Positions 7,347 through 15,765 of a DNA stretch of 44,521 nt are shown one piece after another; the stretch's first letter is position 1; each line of letters begins with the position of its first letter. The stretch is taken from NCBI GenBank assembly GCA_017619795.1, contig JAFZRP010000029.1, positions 1 to 44,521 of the forward strand, given 5' to 3'. Made by a program: the position numbers and the translations under genes. The notes beneath the pieces are model-generated. The model ran no database searches. It was not told the origin of the DNA and worked only from the letters and a program-made list of their open reading frames with translations. The stretch comes from Treponema sp. GTDB lineage: Bacteria; Spirochaetota; Spirochaetia; Treponematales; Treponemataceae.

Positions 7347-7354
7347 AGTGAGTA

Positions 7355-9301
7355 ATGAGAAAGAAGATTCGGGAAAGAATCAAAAGATTCTTCGGAATAG
7401 AAAAATACTCATCCTATGTGTCGAATTATTTTGAGAACACAAATATTCGGTCCAGCTTGTATGTTTCTTCTGTTGTCATTGCTATTGAGCTCTGGATGAT
7501 TGTAAGTCTTCTTATCCGCCAGCTTTTTGAAGCTACAAAAAGACCGGTGCCATGGCTTATTACGCACATTGTCAGCTATGTAATTTTATTGCTTTCGGCG
7601 CTGGGGCTTTTTATTTTTTCTGTAAGGCATCTTAAAAATAAAACAAGAAACCGCCGTGTTGGACAAGTCTTACGCGTAATCTTTTCTATAGTATCAATCA
7701 CTTTTGGTATTTACATTTCGTTTTTGGATTACCAGAAAGGCGAGCAGTTTATTACTCTTATGACAATGACACTCTTTGTTTTCTGCTTTATTGTCTGGCG
7801 TCCAATTTACACGATTTTGTTCCTTGGTTTTTCGTATACGGCATTCTATATTCTTTGTAATTCGCTTTATCCGGCAACGTACGCAACAAAGGTTAATCTT
7901 TCAATCGTTCTTATTTCGATTCTTATGAGCGCGGTAAACTCGTACCACCAGACAATAAGTGGGGCGCGCAAAGATGACAGGCTGGAGCATGCGCATAACA
8001 TTCTGCTTAAGCTTTCTGTAAGTGATGAGGTTACGGGTATTGCCAATATGCATTATTTCAGAAGTCAGTCTCTTGGAATTATGCATAACAAAAAAACAGA
8101 TTTATCTAAAATGATTTTCCTTTTCCTCGATATAGAAAACTTTAAGAATTACAACGAAAAATATAATTATTGGGAAGGCAACTGCTTCCTTAAAGAGTTT
8201 GCAGAAAAAATAGAAGAAGTTTTTGCGGGTGCTGTTTCTGCTCATTTTTCGAACGACAATTTTGTAATTTTTACAGAGGATAAAGATACACAGGAGAAGC
8301 TTAAAAAGCTCAGAGATTTTGTAATCAATTCTGAAACAGATATTCGCATGGGGCTTAAGGTTGGAGCTTACAGACCAAAGGATAGAGATACAATGCCGAT
8401 TATTGCCTGCGATTATGCCCGCTATGCCTGCTACTCCATAAAAAAGAACTTCAATAAAGATTACTGCGAATACAACGAAAAGATGTCGCAGGATTTCCAT
8501 AAAAAGCAGTATATAATCAACAACATTGACAGTGCCCTTAAAAACAATTACATAAGGGTTTACTATCAGCCGGTTATTAATTCTTCAAACAATAATTTGT
8601 GCGGTATAGAAGCTCTTGCTCGCTGGGATGATCCGCAGTATGGTTTCCTTTCGCCGGTAGATTTTATTAACACGCTGGAAGAATATCACCAGATTCATAA
8701 GCTGGACATGCATATTCTGGAAAGAGTTTGCCAGGATATTTATTTGACAAAGGAGCAGGGGTTCCGCGTAATTCCTGTTTCGCTTAATTTTTCGCGTCTT
8801 GATTTTGATTCGCTTAATCTTGTAGAAGAAATTGAAAGCAGGATGGAAGAGTACAAAATTGAAAAAGAGCTTATTCATATAGAAATCACAGAGAGTGCAA
8901 TTTCCGAGAATGATGAAAAGCTTATGGGCGCTATGGAAAAGCTTAGAACCTCCGGGTATGCGCTCTGGCTTGATGATTTTGGTGCCGGTTATTCTGGATT
9001 GAATGTTCTTAAAGAATATGATTTTGATGTAATGAAAATAGACATGAAGTTCCTGTCAAACTTCTCTGGAAATATAAAGGCTCGTCAGATTTTGAAGAAT
9101 GTTGTGAATCTTGCAAAAGAGCTCGGAATGGAAACACTTACAGAAGGTGTAGAAACTGAAGAAGCACGAGTCTTCCTGCAGGAGATTGGTTGTAAATGCC
9201 TGCAGGGATATCTGTTTGGAAAGCCAATGCCAAGAGAAGAACTTCAGGAAAAAATCAGCTGTGGTGAATACGTTCTGGAACCTTTGGCAGTTGTAAGTTA
9301 A
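7355..9301 (+). CDS. Membrane-bound cyclic-di-GMP phosphodiesterase (degenerate GGDEF plus EAL)
   Basis: This 648-residue inner-membrane signalling protein should hydrolyse cyclic di-GMP. Residues 33-200 hold about six membrane segments. Residues 210-360 are a GGDEF-like domain (FLDIENFKNYN retained) in which the active-site motif reads SNDNF, so cyclase activity is unlikely. Residues 395-640 form an EAL domain with the key elements present: IEALARW near 417, HIEITESA, LDDFGAGYSG near 540, MKIDMKFL, LTEGVETEE near 596 and LQGYLFGKP. The protein is therefore probably an active phosphodiesterase, with the GGDEF part perhaps serving as a GTP sensor. The gene stands alone, following a REP element and converging with the next gene. 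Confidence 0.93.
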   Translation: MRKKIRERIKRFFGIEKYSSYVSNYFENTNIRSSLYVSSVVIAIELWMIVSLLIRQLFEATKRPVPWLITHIVSYVILLLSALGLFIFSVRHLKNKTRNRRVGQVLRVIFSIVSITFGIYISFLDYQKGEQFITLMTMTLFVFCFIVWRPIYTILFLGFSYTAFYILCNSLYPATYATKVNLSIVLISILMSAVNSYHQTISGARKDDRLEHAHNILLKLSVSDEVTGIANMHYFRSQSLGIMHNKKTDLSKMIFLFLDIENFKNYNEKYNYWEGNCFLKEFAEKIEEVFAGAVSAHFSNDNFVIFTEDKDTQEKLKKLRDFVINSETDIRMGLKVGAYRPKDRDTMPIIACDYARYACYSIKKNFNKDYCEYNEKMSQDFHKKQYIINNIDSALKNNYIRVYYQPVINSSNNNLCGIEALARWDDPQYGFLSPVDFINTLEEYHQIHKLDMHILERVCQDIYLTKEQGFRVIPVSLNFSRLDFDSLNLVEEIESRMEEYKIEKELIHIEITESAISENDEKLMGAMEKLRTSGYALWLDDFGAGYSGLNVLKEYDFDVMKIDMKFLSNFSGNIKARQILKNVVNLAKELGMETLTEGVETEEARVFLQEIGCKCLQGYLFGKPMPREELQEKISCGEYVLEPLAVVS

Positions 9302-9329
9302 CTAAACCAGTTGTACTCCAGCTATAAGC

Positions 9330-10970
9330 TTATTTTATTCCTTTCGATTTTTTATACGACTGCAAATCCTTTTTAAGTGTAGGGTCCTCAGGATATTTTA
9401 CAAGACCATCCTCAAGAATCTTAATAGCAGTTTTGGAATCTCCCTTGTTTGCTGCAGTTGCAAAATTGTTGTGAACAGTTGCAATTGCGCTTGAATAGAA
9501 GCTTGTTTTTGCATTCTGAATCATAGAGCTGTTTGGTAACTGCTTTGCTGCAAGTGCGGCACGTTCATAGCCTGCTTCGTATTCCTTGCGGCGGATATAA
9601 CCATTCAGGTCTTCGGCCCAGGCTCGCTCAAGATAATTTGCGGCTTTCTGCTGTACCTGTGCAGAAGAGAATATTCCCTCATCATCATTCTCTGTAAGGA
9701 TTTTTGCAAGCAGAGGAATCTGGTGCTGGTAATCTAGTCCGTTAGTAACATCAATAATATAGATTTCGGCAACAAGCTCGCGGCTTTTTTCTTTCTGATT
9801 CTTGCTTACATAACTGCTGCATTTATTGTATTCGTCAGAAGCAAGCTCATAATTAATTTCCTGGTAACAGAGTACAAGAAGATTGTGAAGGGCAATATCC
9901 ATACTACTCTGAAGGTTAGTTGTAAGTCCCCACTTTTTTATAAAGCCCACAAACCAGTCTACTGTTACTGCCATTTTCTGGGCACTGCCGCTAACACCAT
10001 TTCCCGGAGTTGCCGCATTTTTGATTGAAGCAGGAGTATTTAGAGAAACGTAATTTGTAGCAAGAATCTCAAACTCCTTGCGTACTAAATCAACCGCATT
10101 CGACTTTTCAGACTGAACAAGTGACATTCTTGCGGCACCAAGTGGAATTGCTTTTATATAATCATTTCGGGTAATGTACTCAGCACAAAGGTTTCCGCCA
10201 ATAAGTGTTGTGAAAACCTTATCGCTTACTTCAATTCGGTTTGCATAATTAGATTTTGGAACAACGTAATATCGTTTGATTTTGTCTTCGTTTTCAATTG
10301 TTTCCTTGCTGCCCGGATTAAAGCCGTAAGGGTTTGTTGTTTCAACATCAATCTTTTTCGTGGAGTTTTTTCCGCTTCCTTCTATATAAACAGTACAGAA
10401 GGCATGTTCAGGAGTCTTTTGTCCGCGAACTGTAAGACCAGCTGCCTTTGCGGCTGCCATATACATAAGGGCAGAAGAAACACAGTTGTATTCGCCGGTA
10501 AGGAAAGCGGTGTTTAATCTTGACTGATCTTTATTGTATTTTTTAAGGTAATCACGGTATAAAAGCTTAAGTACTGCACGTCCGCGATCCTCCTGCGACA
10601 TTTTCTGGTAATCGTTGCCGGAAACTTCTTTTTTTATGCTTTCAAAGTTTTTCAAAGCGGTAGCTGCTTCGGAAGAGTCGAGCGGGCATTCCGAATACAA
10701 AAGAGCGAGCTCAAAAACCTGCTGAGCTGTAAGTGTTTCGCCCAGTGCATTTGTTCCAAATATTTGTGATATTGAAAAAAGCGGCTCGTAAGATGGCAGC
10801 TGGTTTTCTGCCGGTTTTGTTGTAGTTGCTGCAGTTGTTTTTGACTGCTGTGTTTGCTTTGTTGTTGTCTTTGACTTAGTCTGCTTTTTCGGCTTTGCTG
10901 AAACTGTCATCAGCCCTGAACCCAACAAAACAAAAGATAATAAAACCAATAATTTACATCTGAATTTCAT
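9330..10970 (-). CDS. Exported transglutaminase-like protein with helical-repeat C-terminus
   Basis: These 546 residues start with a cleavable signal peptide (hydrophobic core LLVLLSFVLLGSG, likely cut after VSA near residue 25) and a Lys/Thr/Gln-rich linker to about residue 55. A transglutaminase-type papain-like core follows: Cys163 in GEYNCVSSALMYMA, His189 in TPEHAF and Asp208 in KIDVETTNP form a plausible catalytic triad. The C-terminal half is helical with TPR-like pairs, ending in AIKILEDGLVKYPEDPTLKK. The protein probably acts in the periplasm on proteins or peptides, as protease, amidase or cross-linker; the exact reaction is unknown. The gene is divergent from the CotH-like gene, with 83 bases between their starts. 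Confidence 0.85.
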   Translation of the reverse strand: MKFRCKLLVLLSFVLLGSGLMTVSAKPKKQTKSKTTTKQTQQSKTTAATTTKPAENQLPSYEPLFSISQIFGTNALGETLTAQQVFELALLYSECPLDSSEAATALKNFESIKKEVSGNDYQKMSQEDRGRAVLKLLYRDYLKKYNKDQSRLNTAFLTGEYNCVSSALMYMAAAKAAGLTVRGQKTPEHAFCTVYIEGSGKNSTKKIDVETTNPYGFNPGSKETIENEDKIKRYYVVPKSNYANRIEVSDKVFTTLIGGNLCAEYITRNDYIKAIPLGAARMSLVQSEKSNAVDLVRKEFEILATNYVSLNTPASIKNAATPGNGVSGSAQKMAVTVDWFVGFIKKWGLTTNLQSSMDIALHNLLVLCYQEINYELASDEYNKCSSYVSKNQKEKSRELVAEIYIIDVTNGLDYQHQIPLLAKILTENDDEGIFSSAQVQQKAANYLERAWAEDLNGYIRRKEYEAGYERAALAAKQLPNSSMIQNAKTSFYSSAIATVHNNFATAANKGDSKTAIKILEDGLVKYPEDPTLKKDLQSYKKSKGIK

Positions 10971-10976
10971 ATAAAG

Positions 10977-10985
10977 ATTATATCA
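10977..10985 (-). promoter_or_regulatory. Extended -10 promoter of the transglutaminase-like gene
   Basis: On the minus strand TGATATAAT (extended -10, 10985 down to 10977) ends six bases before the ATG at 10970. The start site should fall on the start codon. No recognisable -35 or ribosome site is present. Confidence 0.55.
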
Positions 10986-11018
10986 GTTATATGTATAACA
11001 GAAAAGGGTAATCGCTTC

Positions 11019-11047
11019 TTGAAACAACAGTACATTTTGTTTATTGT
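11019..11047 (+). promoter_or_regulatory. Promoter of the CotH-like gene, apparently leaderless
   Basis: TTGAAA (11019-11024), 17-nt spacer, TATTGT (11042-11047). Six bases separate the -10 from ATG 11054, so transcription should begin at the start codon. The upstream bases are T/A-rich with no purine ribosome site. Confidence 0.55.
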
Positions 11048-11053
11048 AAAATT

Positions 11054-13066
11054 ATGAAAAGATTTAGATTTCCATTTATTATTCTATGTTTGCTGGCAGG
11101 TATATTCTCTACAGCTTGTAAAATGAATGAACCCCTGGATCTTAATGATTATTCATTATCTGAAAATCTTTTGGGAGAAGAGTATGTATTCTTAGGAGAA
11201 GCTCAATGGGAATACAGAACCAATTTACTTTTATCAACAAAACTCCCACCAATGTACAAGAACTATTATTTTTATCTGGAACTGGAAACCTGGGATAATT
11301 ATGAACATGACAAAAAAGCAGAGTTCAATTTTTGCGATTCTAATTGGACCGGCTGGTATGTTTTTACAAATGAGAAGAAAACCGGGATTTCAAAAGAATC
11401 GTGGGGAAAGTATTCAATCTCCACTAAAAAGAAAACAACAGGAACCTTGTTAATCACCTTATCACAGAAAGAAGCTGAAGAGATTGCTCAAAAGGGATTG
11501 CGAATTGAAGGTTATGGCTTAACATTAAAAACACTCAGGGTTTATTCAGATAAAGTGGCCGATGATCCTTCTGACTCTTTAGAAAAGCAGTACGAAAAAA
11601 AGAAACCTAAAATTGAAAAAGATCTTTCCTATTATAAAGATTTTGTTGGTTTTAAACTTCCAATCATTAATATCACAACAAAGGATTCGCAGGATGTTCT
11701 TAAAAAGGAATATTATAAATCAATAATTGATATTGCTAATTGTGATGAAGCTTATAAGCTGGATGGAATTCCCGGTGAAGTAAAGGTTCGCGGTAATTCA
11801 ACTTCCTGGGGCGAAGAAAAGCCGTACAGAATAAAGTTCAGCAAAAAGCAGAAAATGCTTGGATTAAATAATGATTCCAAATACAAAAGTTGGGTTCTGT
11901 TAAAAACCGGTTGGGCTGTTGCTATGGATTATCTTGGTTTTAATCTGGCACACGAAATCTATAAAACAAGTAAATTTAAATATTATGCTTCCGATGCAAC
12001 TTATGTCCACGTTATTATAAACGGTTATTACAAGGGACTCTATCTTCTTTGCGAGCAGAATCAGATAAACAAAGGCCGGGTTGATGTTTACGAAAATGAA
12101 GAAAAAGATACCGGTACAAATATTGGTTATATGATTGAGCTAGACAACTATGCCTGGGACGATAAAAATCCAGCGTGGAATATTAAAGACGAAAATGTGG
12201 AAGAAAAAAATAAATTGGGATTCCCTGTTGGCAGTGGCTTTAGGTTGATAAATGGCAAATGGGAATACAGGCAGGGCTTAGAAGATTATCATTTTACATT
12301 GGATTACAAACAACGGAATGAAAACGGAGAAAAAGTTCACGTTCCACTTAAAGATATAAACGGTGTAACAAGACAAATTGAGTCAGATGACTTTACTTTA
12401 AAAAACGATGTCTATTCCGACGAGCAGGTAGTATTTATCCAGAAGTATATGAAGGGTGTCTGGGATATCTGTTATTTTGCAATAGAGAAGGGTAAGTATT
12501 ATAAGTTTGATGATGATTATAATCTGATTCCTGCAGAAGATTTTACTACAGCTAAAGAAGCGTGTGATGCAGTTATAGACTTGGAATCGCTCTGTAACGA
12601 AATGATTCTGGAAGAGCTTGTACGCGATAATGATGTTGGTGCTGGAAGTCTTTACATGGCAATAGATTTCCATAACAAAAAGCCGGACGAAAAGTATTAC
12701 AAGCTTACTTTTGAATGTCCGTGGGATTTTAACTGGGCATACAGTCCTATTGAAAATGATCTGGATGGCGGTGCTTACTGGAATGGAAAACTTCAGTATT
12801 TTGCAGGAGCCTGGCAGTCACCAGAGGTTAATACTGATGAATATGATCGTTCTCACGGTTGGTTTATCTTGTTTAATAATGCAGACTGGTTCCGTGAAAT
12901 GCTGCGTGAAAGGTGGGAAAAAATAGATCCTCAGAATCTTAAGGAAACAGTTCTTAAGGTTCGTGAAGATTTAGTAATTCCTCTTAAAGAAGGCAGAGTC
13001 AGCGAATCTAACACAGATTTTGTTTTAAAACGAATTGATTATATAGACAGCAATTTGTGGGAATAA
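11054..13066 (+). CDS. CotH-kinase-family lipoprotein
   Basis: This 670-residue protein has a lipoprotein signal ending in FSTAC (Cys at about residue 22). Residues 35-175 look like a beta-sandwich resembling carbohydrate-binding jelly rolls, ending in GLRIEGYGLTLKTLRVYSD. The rest is a CotH domain: VKVRGNSTSW near 247, PYRIKF, NGYYKGLYLLCEQ near 330, GYMIELDNYAWDD and FECPWDFNWAYS near 556. CotH proteins have an atypical kinase fold, and Bacillus CotH phosphorylates coat proteins. The acidic WD-F/L-D motif of the family reads WDFN here, so catalytic competence is uncertain. In gut bacteria such proteins are often secreted with cellulosomal or surface modules. The gene converges with the TonB receptor gene, 16 bases apart. 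Confidence 0.88.
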   Translation: MKRFRFPFIILCLLAGIFSTACKMNEPLDLNDYSLSENLLGEEYVFLGEAQWEYRTNLLLSTKLPPMYKNYYFYLELETWDNYEHDKKAEFNFCDSNWTGWYVFTNEKKTGISKESWGKYSISTKKKTTGTLLITLSQKEAEEIAQKGLRIEGYGLTLKTLRVYSDKVADDPSDSLEKQYEKKKPKIEKDLSYYKDFVGFKLPIINITTKDSQDVLKKEYYKSIIDIANCDEAYKLDGIPGEVKVRGNSTSWGEEKPYRIKFSKKQKMLGLNNDSKYKSWVLLKTGWAVAMDYLGFNLAHEIYKTSKFKYYASDATYVHVIINGYYKGLYLLCEQNQINKGRVDVYENEEKDTGTNIGYMIELDNYAWDDKNPAWNIKDENVEEKNKLGFPVGSGFRLINGKWEYRQGLEDYHFTLDYKQRNENGEKVHVPLKDINGVTRQIESDDFTLKNDVYSDEQVVFIQKYMKGVWDICYFAIEKGKYYKFDDDYNLIPAEDFTTAKEACDAVIDLESLCNEMILEELVRDNDVGAGSLYMAIDFHNKKPDEKYYKLTFECPWDFNWAYSPIENDLDGGAYWNGKLQYFAGAWQSPEVNTDEYDRSHGWFILFNNADWFREMLRERWEKIDPQNLKETVLKVREDLVIPLKEGRVSESNTDFVLKRIDYIDSNLWE

Positions 13067-13082
13067 CGGAAGTTAATGCTTT

Positions 13083-14933
13083 TTACTTTGCAAGTTTTGC
13101 ACCGAGCGTAAGGGAGATGCCAGGCATTGGATAATCTTCTGCGGCTTCATAATCGGTGTTTAAAATATTGTCTGCACGCAAGTAAGGAATGATCCATTTT
13201 ATTTTTGTAAACTCGAGGCTGGAATTTAAAAGAACGTATGGGTCCATATAGTAAAGATTAAGATTAGAGGTATAGCGTTTTCCAACGTAGCTTGCTTCTA
13301 TATTCCAGTTGAGGAAATCAAAGGTAAAGCTTGCAGAAAAGGCAGCGGTAAAATCTGGAGTCCACATAATCCTTTTTTTGTAGGTTAATTCATTCGAGGA
13401 ATCTAATAGCTGGTTGTATAAGTATTCGACGTTTAGCTTGAGTGATAGAAAATCGAAAAGAGTTTTTTTAGCGGAAAAATCAACTCCCAGATAAAACGCG
13501 CTGGAAAGGTTTTCCGGCTGACCAGAAGAAAGATTCCACTGAATTTTATTTTTATAATAATTCGTAAAAATACAAATACTAAACGGCACGATAAAGTGAT
13601 GCACATTCACATTAAAATCTGCTCCCCATCCGCTTTCGGGAATAAGCTTTGGATTGCCATGGAAACCGCCACCCGTCCAGTATAAATCATCCATATTTGG
13701 AAACTGAATCATTCTGTAAGCATCTAAAATAAAATTGACTTTAGAGAACTCAGCAGTAATACCCGCCTTTGGAATAAATGCAAAATTAGAATTGCAGCTT
13801 TTTACAGCCAAAGGAATACTCAAAGTAAAAATATCGTTTAGTTTTATTTTTGAGGTTTCTTTTGCAGTAAAAGAAAATTGATTATGGTTTCCATCGTTAG
13901 TAGATTTTAAATCTGTATAGTCTAGGCTTACACCTATACTTTGCGAAACATTTTTCCATCCGTAAATTTGCGCTGAAGAAGAAAGCTTAAAGCTGTTTAC
14001 GTGATGATGGCTTATATCTACATTTTCTTCATAATCACGGTTGTCGCATATCCAGGCAAAGGAATTTTCAAGTCTGGCAAAATCTTTTATAGCAGGAAAA
14101 TTAACCGACAAAATCATCTTGTTCGATAAATCCTGCTGGTTCCCCTTAAAAGATGTGTTTTCTACGCCGGGAACGTTTTTATCTCCAATATAAAATAAAT
14201 CGTTTGCCGAAAAATAATTGCCGTTTCCAAAATAATGTAAAAACTGAAGATTCGCGTTTGCATCCTTTACTTCAGAATTCTGCCGCTCATAAATAAGGTC
14301 TTTGTAATTTTTAAACAAAAAACGATTATTCGCCCAGGTTCCTTTCGCAGTTGTTTTTATAAAAGAATTGTCACCTAGCTGCGACGAAAATCCAAGATTC
14401 TGCGAAAAAGTATCGAGCGGAAGTGATGCATTAAAGAAAGTCCGAATCTGACTGTCCGAGTTAAAATGAGTTCCAAGCTGCTGTTTTTTAGTAGTGATAT
14501 AGATTACACCGCCGACAGAGCCTTCATCACAAACTCCCTCTGTAAAGCCACCCTTAACAATTTCTAACCGTTCAATATCATTTATATTTATAGAAGAAAA
14601 ATCGAACGTTCCATATTGAGCATTGTTTACACAAACTCCATCAATTACAACCCGAACAGTTTCATCAGTAAAGCCGTGAATGCTTGGTGTCTGCTGTAAG
14701 CCATAGGCGCCGTAAGCTAAAATCTGAATGCCTTCTGATTGTAAAAGTGCTGTTAATGATTCCGTATGCCTCTGCTGGATTTCGTCCGCCAGAAGAACGG
14801 TTTTTTGTTCAATTTCAGTATCGTCAATGTAAGTAGTAATAGAAGGAAGAATAATCTCTTGAGCAAAAAGAGGGTTTATAAAAATGCTAAGAAAAAATAA
14901 AAATGCAAGTGGAAGCTTTTTGTAGAAGTTCAT
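13083..14933 (-). CDS. btuB: TonB-dependent outer-membrane receptor, probable cobalamin transporter
   Basis: These 616 residues, close to the usual BtuB length, start with a signal peptide (LPLAFLFFLSIFINPLFA, cut near residue 24). A plug domain spans about 50-160: TPSIHGFTDETVRVVIDGV, RLEIVKGG and SVGGVIYITTK are typical plug motifs. The rest alternates aromatic-rich beta strands of the barrel and ends in MPGISLTLGAKLAK, lacking the common terminal Phe. No clear TonB box was seen. The assignment to vitamin B12 comes from operon position: a cobalamin riboswitch controls the transcript that begins near 16004 and reads through the small lipoprotein gene. No BtuCDF or TonB genes are in the window, so energy coupling and periplasmic transport are encoded elsewhere. 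Confidence 0.9.
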   Translation of the reverse strand: MNFYKKLPLAFLFFLSIFINPLFAQEIILPSITTYIDDTEIEQKTVLLADEIQQRHTESLTALLQSEGIQILAYGAYGLQQTPSIHGFTDETVRVVIDGVCVNNAQYGTFDFSSININDIERLEIVKGGFTEGVCDEGSVGGVIYITTKKQQLGTHFNSDSQIRTFFNASLPLDTFSQNLGFSSQLGDNSFIKTTAKGTWANNRFLFKNYKDLIYERQNSEVKDANANLQFLHYFGNGNYFSANDLFYIGDKNVPGVENTSFKGNQQDLSNKMILSVNFPAIKDFARLENSFAWICDNRDYEENVDISHHHVNSFKLSSSAQIYGWKNVSQSIGVSLDYTDLKSTNDGNHNQFSFTAKETSKIKLNDIFTLSIPLAVKSCNSNFAFIPKAGITAEFSKVNFILDAYRMIQFPNMDDLYWTGGGFHGNPKLIPESGWGADFNVNVHHFIVPFSICIFTNYYKNKIQWNLSSGQPENLSSAFYLGVDFSAKKTLFDFLSLKLNVEYLYNQLLDSSNELTYKKRIMWTPDFTAAFSASFTFDFLNWNIEASYVGKRYTSNLNLYYMDPYVLLNSSLEFTKIKWIIPYLRADNILNTDYEAAEDYPMPGISLTLGAKLAK

Positions 14934-14949
14934 TCTTTAATTTAGATTT

Positions 14950-14996
14950 TGGAGCAGCGAAACCCTTGCGTTGAAAGCATACCTCTCGCTGCTCCA
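14950..14996 (-). repeat. Inverted repeat between lipoprotein and receptor genes
   Basis: GGAGCAGCGA (14951-14960) and TCGCTGCTCC (14986-14995) are perfect complements, with one more T-A pair outside and a loop of 25 bases. It fills the 78-base gap between the two genes. No T run follows on the minus strand, so it is probably not a full terminator. Processing, stability control or a REP-type element are alternatives. Confidence 0.55.
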
Positions 14997-15011
14997 TTTT
15001 AACAATGCGTC

Positions 15012-15662
15012 TTATTGTTTTGTACAATCGCTGTAGTAAGCGAAATAACCATTTTCTACTGTAAACTCAGTTACAGCTTCTTCCAAAGTTGCTGTAGATG
15101 ATTTTGTACCGTATGCACCAGAAACCTTTACTGCGCTGGCAGCTAAGTCCTTAAATGAAATAGCGTACCACTTTCCTACATCTGGAGCAGTTGTAGAATA
15201 ACGGTACCAGTATTCAGGAGAGTCCCACTCTGGGTGTTCCGCGTTTTGAGATGCAGGGACATGAATCCAGGTGTCTTTGTCTTCTCCAGTTGGTTCTGTG
15301 TAAGCAGATTCATAAGCCTTTGTATATTTAATATAAATAAAACCTTCAGTCTTTGCATCATTAGTATAGAGAACCTTTGGCTCATTTCCTTCGTAGCTTG
15401 AATAGCCTTCGCCATAATTCTTAAAGTCGCTTACAGTAATTTCGTAAACGCTCTTATAAGCATCTACCCATTTACCAACCAAAGCATCGCTTGCTGTTAA
15501 GGCAACTGGAGTAGATGTATTACTTTGCTGTTCACCACCCGGATTATCTGGGAGTTTTGTATCAGAATTAGCAGGATGTGTACATCCTACGAATACAAAA
15601 CCAGCAATTAATAAAGCTGCAAATGCGAGCTTAACGCGGAGAGAAAAAATAGATTTTTTCAT
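15012..15662 (-). CDS. Small lipoprotein of unknown family in the B12 uptake operon
   Basis: This 216-residue protein has a classic lipobox FVGC (Cys at about residue 27) after a long hydrophobic signal. A Pro/Asp/Ser/Thr linker to about residue 55 follows, then a compact domain of about 160 residues rich in Tyr, Trp and beta strands (LVGKWVDAYKSVYEITVSDF, YWYRYSTT, KWYAISFKD). No family was recognised. The GGAG ribosome site (minus strand, 15673-15670) precedes ATG 15662. It is the first gene after the cobalamin riboswitch and lies directly before the TonB receptor. A surface cobamide-binding partner, functionally like the unrelated BtuG/BtuH lipoproteins of Bacteroides, is inferred. The LVGKW...Y start also recalls lipocalin-like folds, but weakly. 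Confidence 0.8.
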   Translation of the reverse strand: MKKSIFSLRVKLAFAALLIAGFVFVGCTHPANSDTKLPDNPGGEQQSNTSTPVALTASDALVGKWVDAYKSVYEITVSDFKNYGEGYSSYEGNEPKVLYTNDAKTEGFIYIKYTKAYESAYTEPTGEDKDTWIHVPASQNAEHPEWDSPEYWYRYSTTAPDVGKWYAISFKDLAASAVKVSGAYGTKSSTATLEEAVTEFTVENGYFAYYSDCTKQ

Positions 15663-15673
15663 AAAATTGCTCC

Positions 15674-15697
15674 AGGAACCGAAATTGCGCAGTTCCT
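15674..15697 (-). promoter_or_regulatory. Stem-loop touching the lipoprotein ribosome site
   Basis: On the minus strand AGGAAC (15697-15692) pairs with GTTCCT (15679-15674). The GGAG ribosome site follows immediately at 15673-15670. It may modulate translation or simply stabilise the mRNA end downstream of the riboswitch terminator. Confidence 0.45.
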
Positions 15698-15758
15698 AAA
15701 AAAAAGATTCGTCTTCCATACGGAAAAACGTGGAATGCTACGAATACAAAAATTCGTA
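15698..15758 (-). terminator. Riboswitch expression platform: intrinsic terminator and competing antiterminator
   Basis: On the minus strand ATTCGT (15745-15740) can pair with ACGAAT (15712-15707), with TTCCA/TGGAA (15735-15731/15718-15714) continuing the stem. A C and eight T residues follow (15706-15698), forming a rho-independent terminator. The same ATTCGTA segment (15745-15739) can instead pair with TACGAAT (15758-15752). The two helices are mutually exclusive, as expected for a transcriptional riboswitch. Confidence 0.85.
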
Positions 15759-15765
15759 AAATCCA

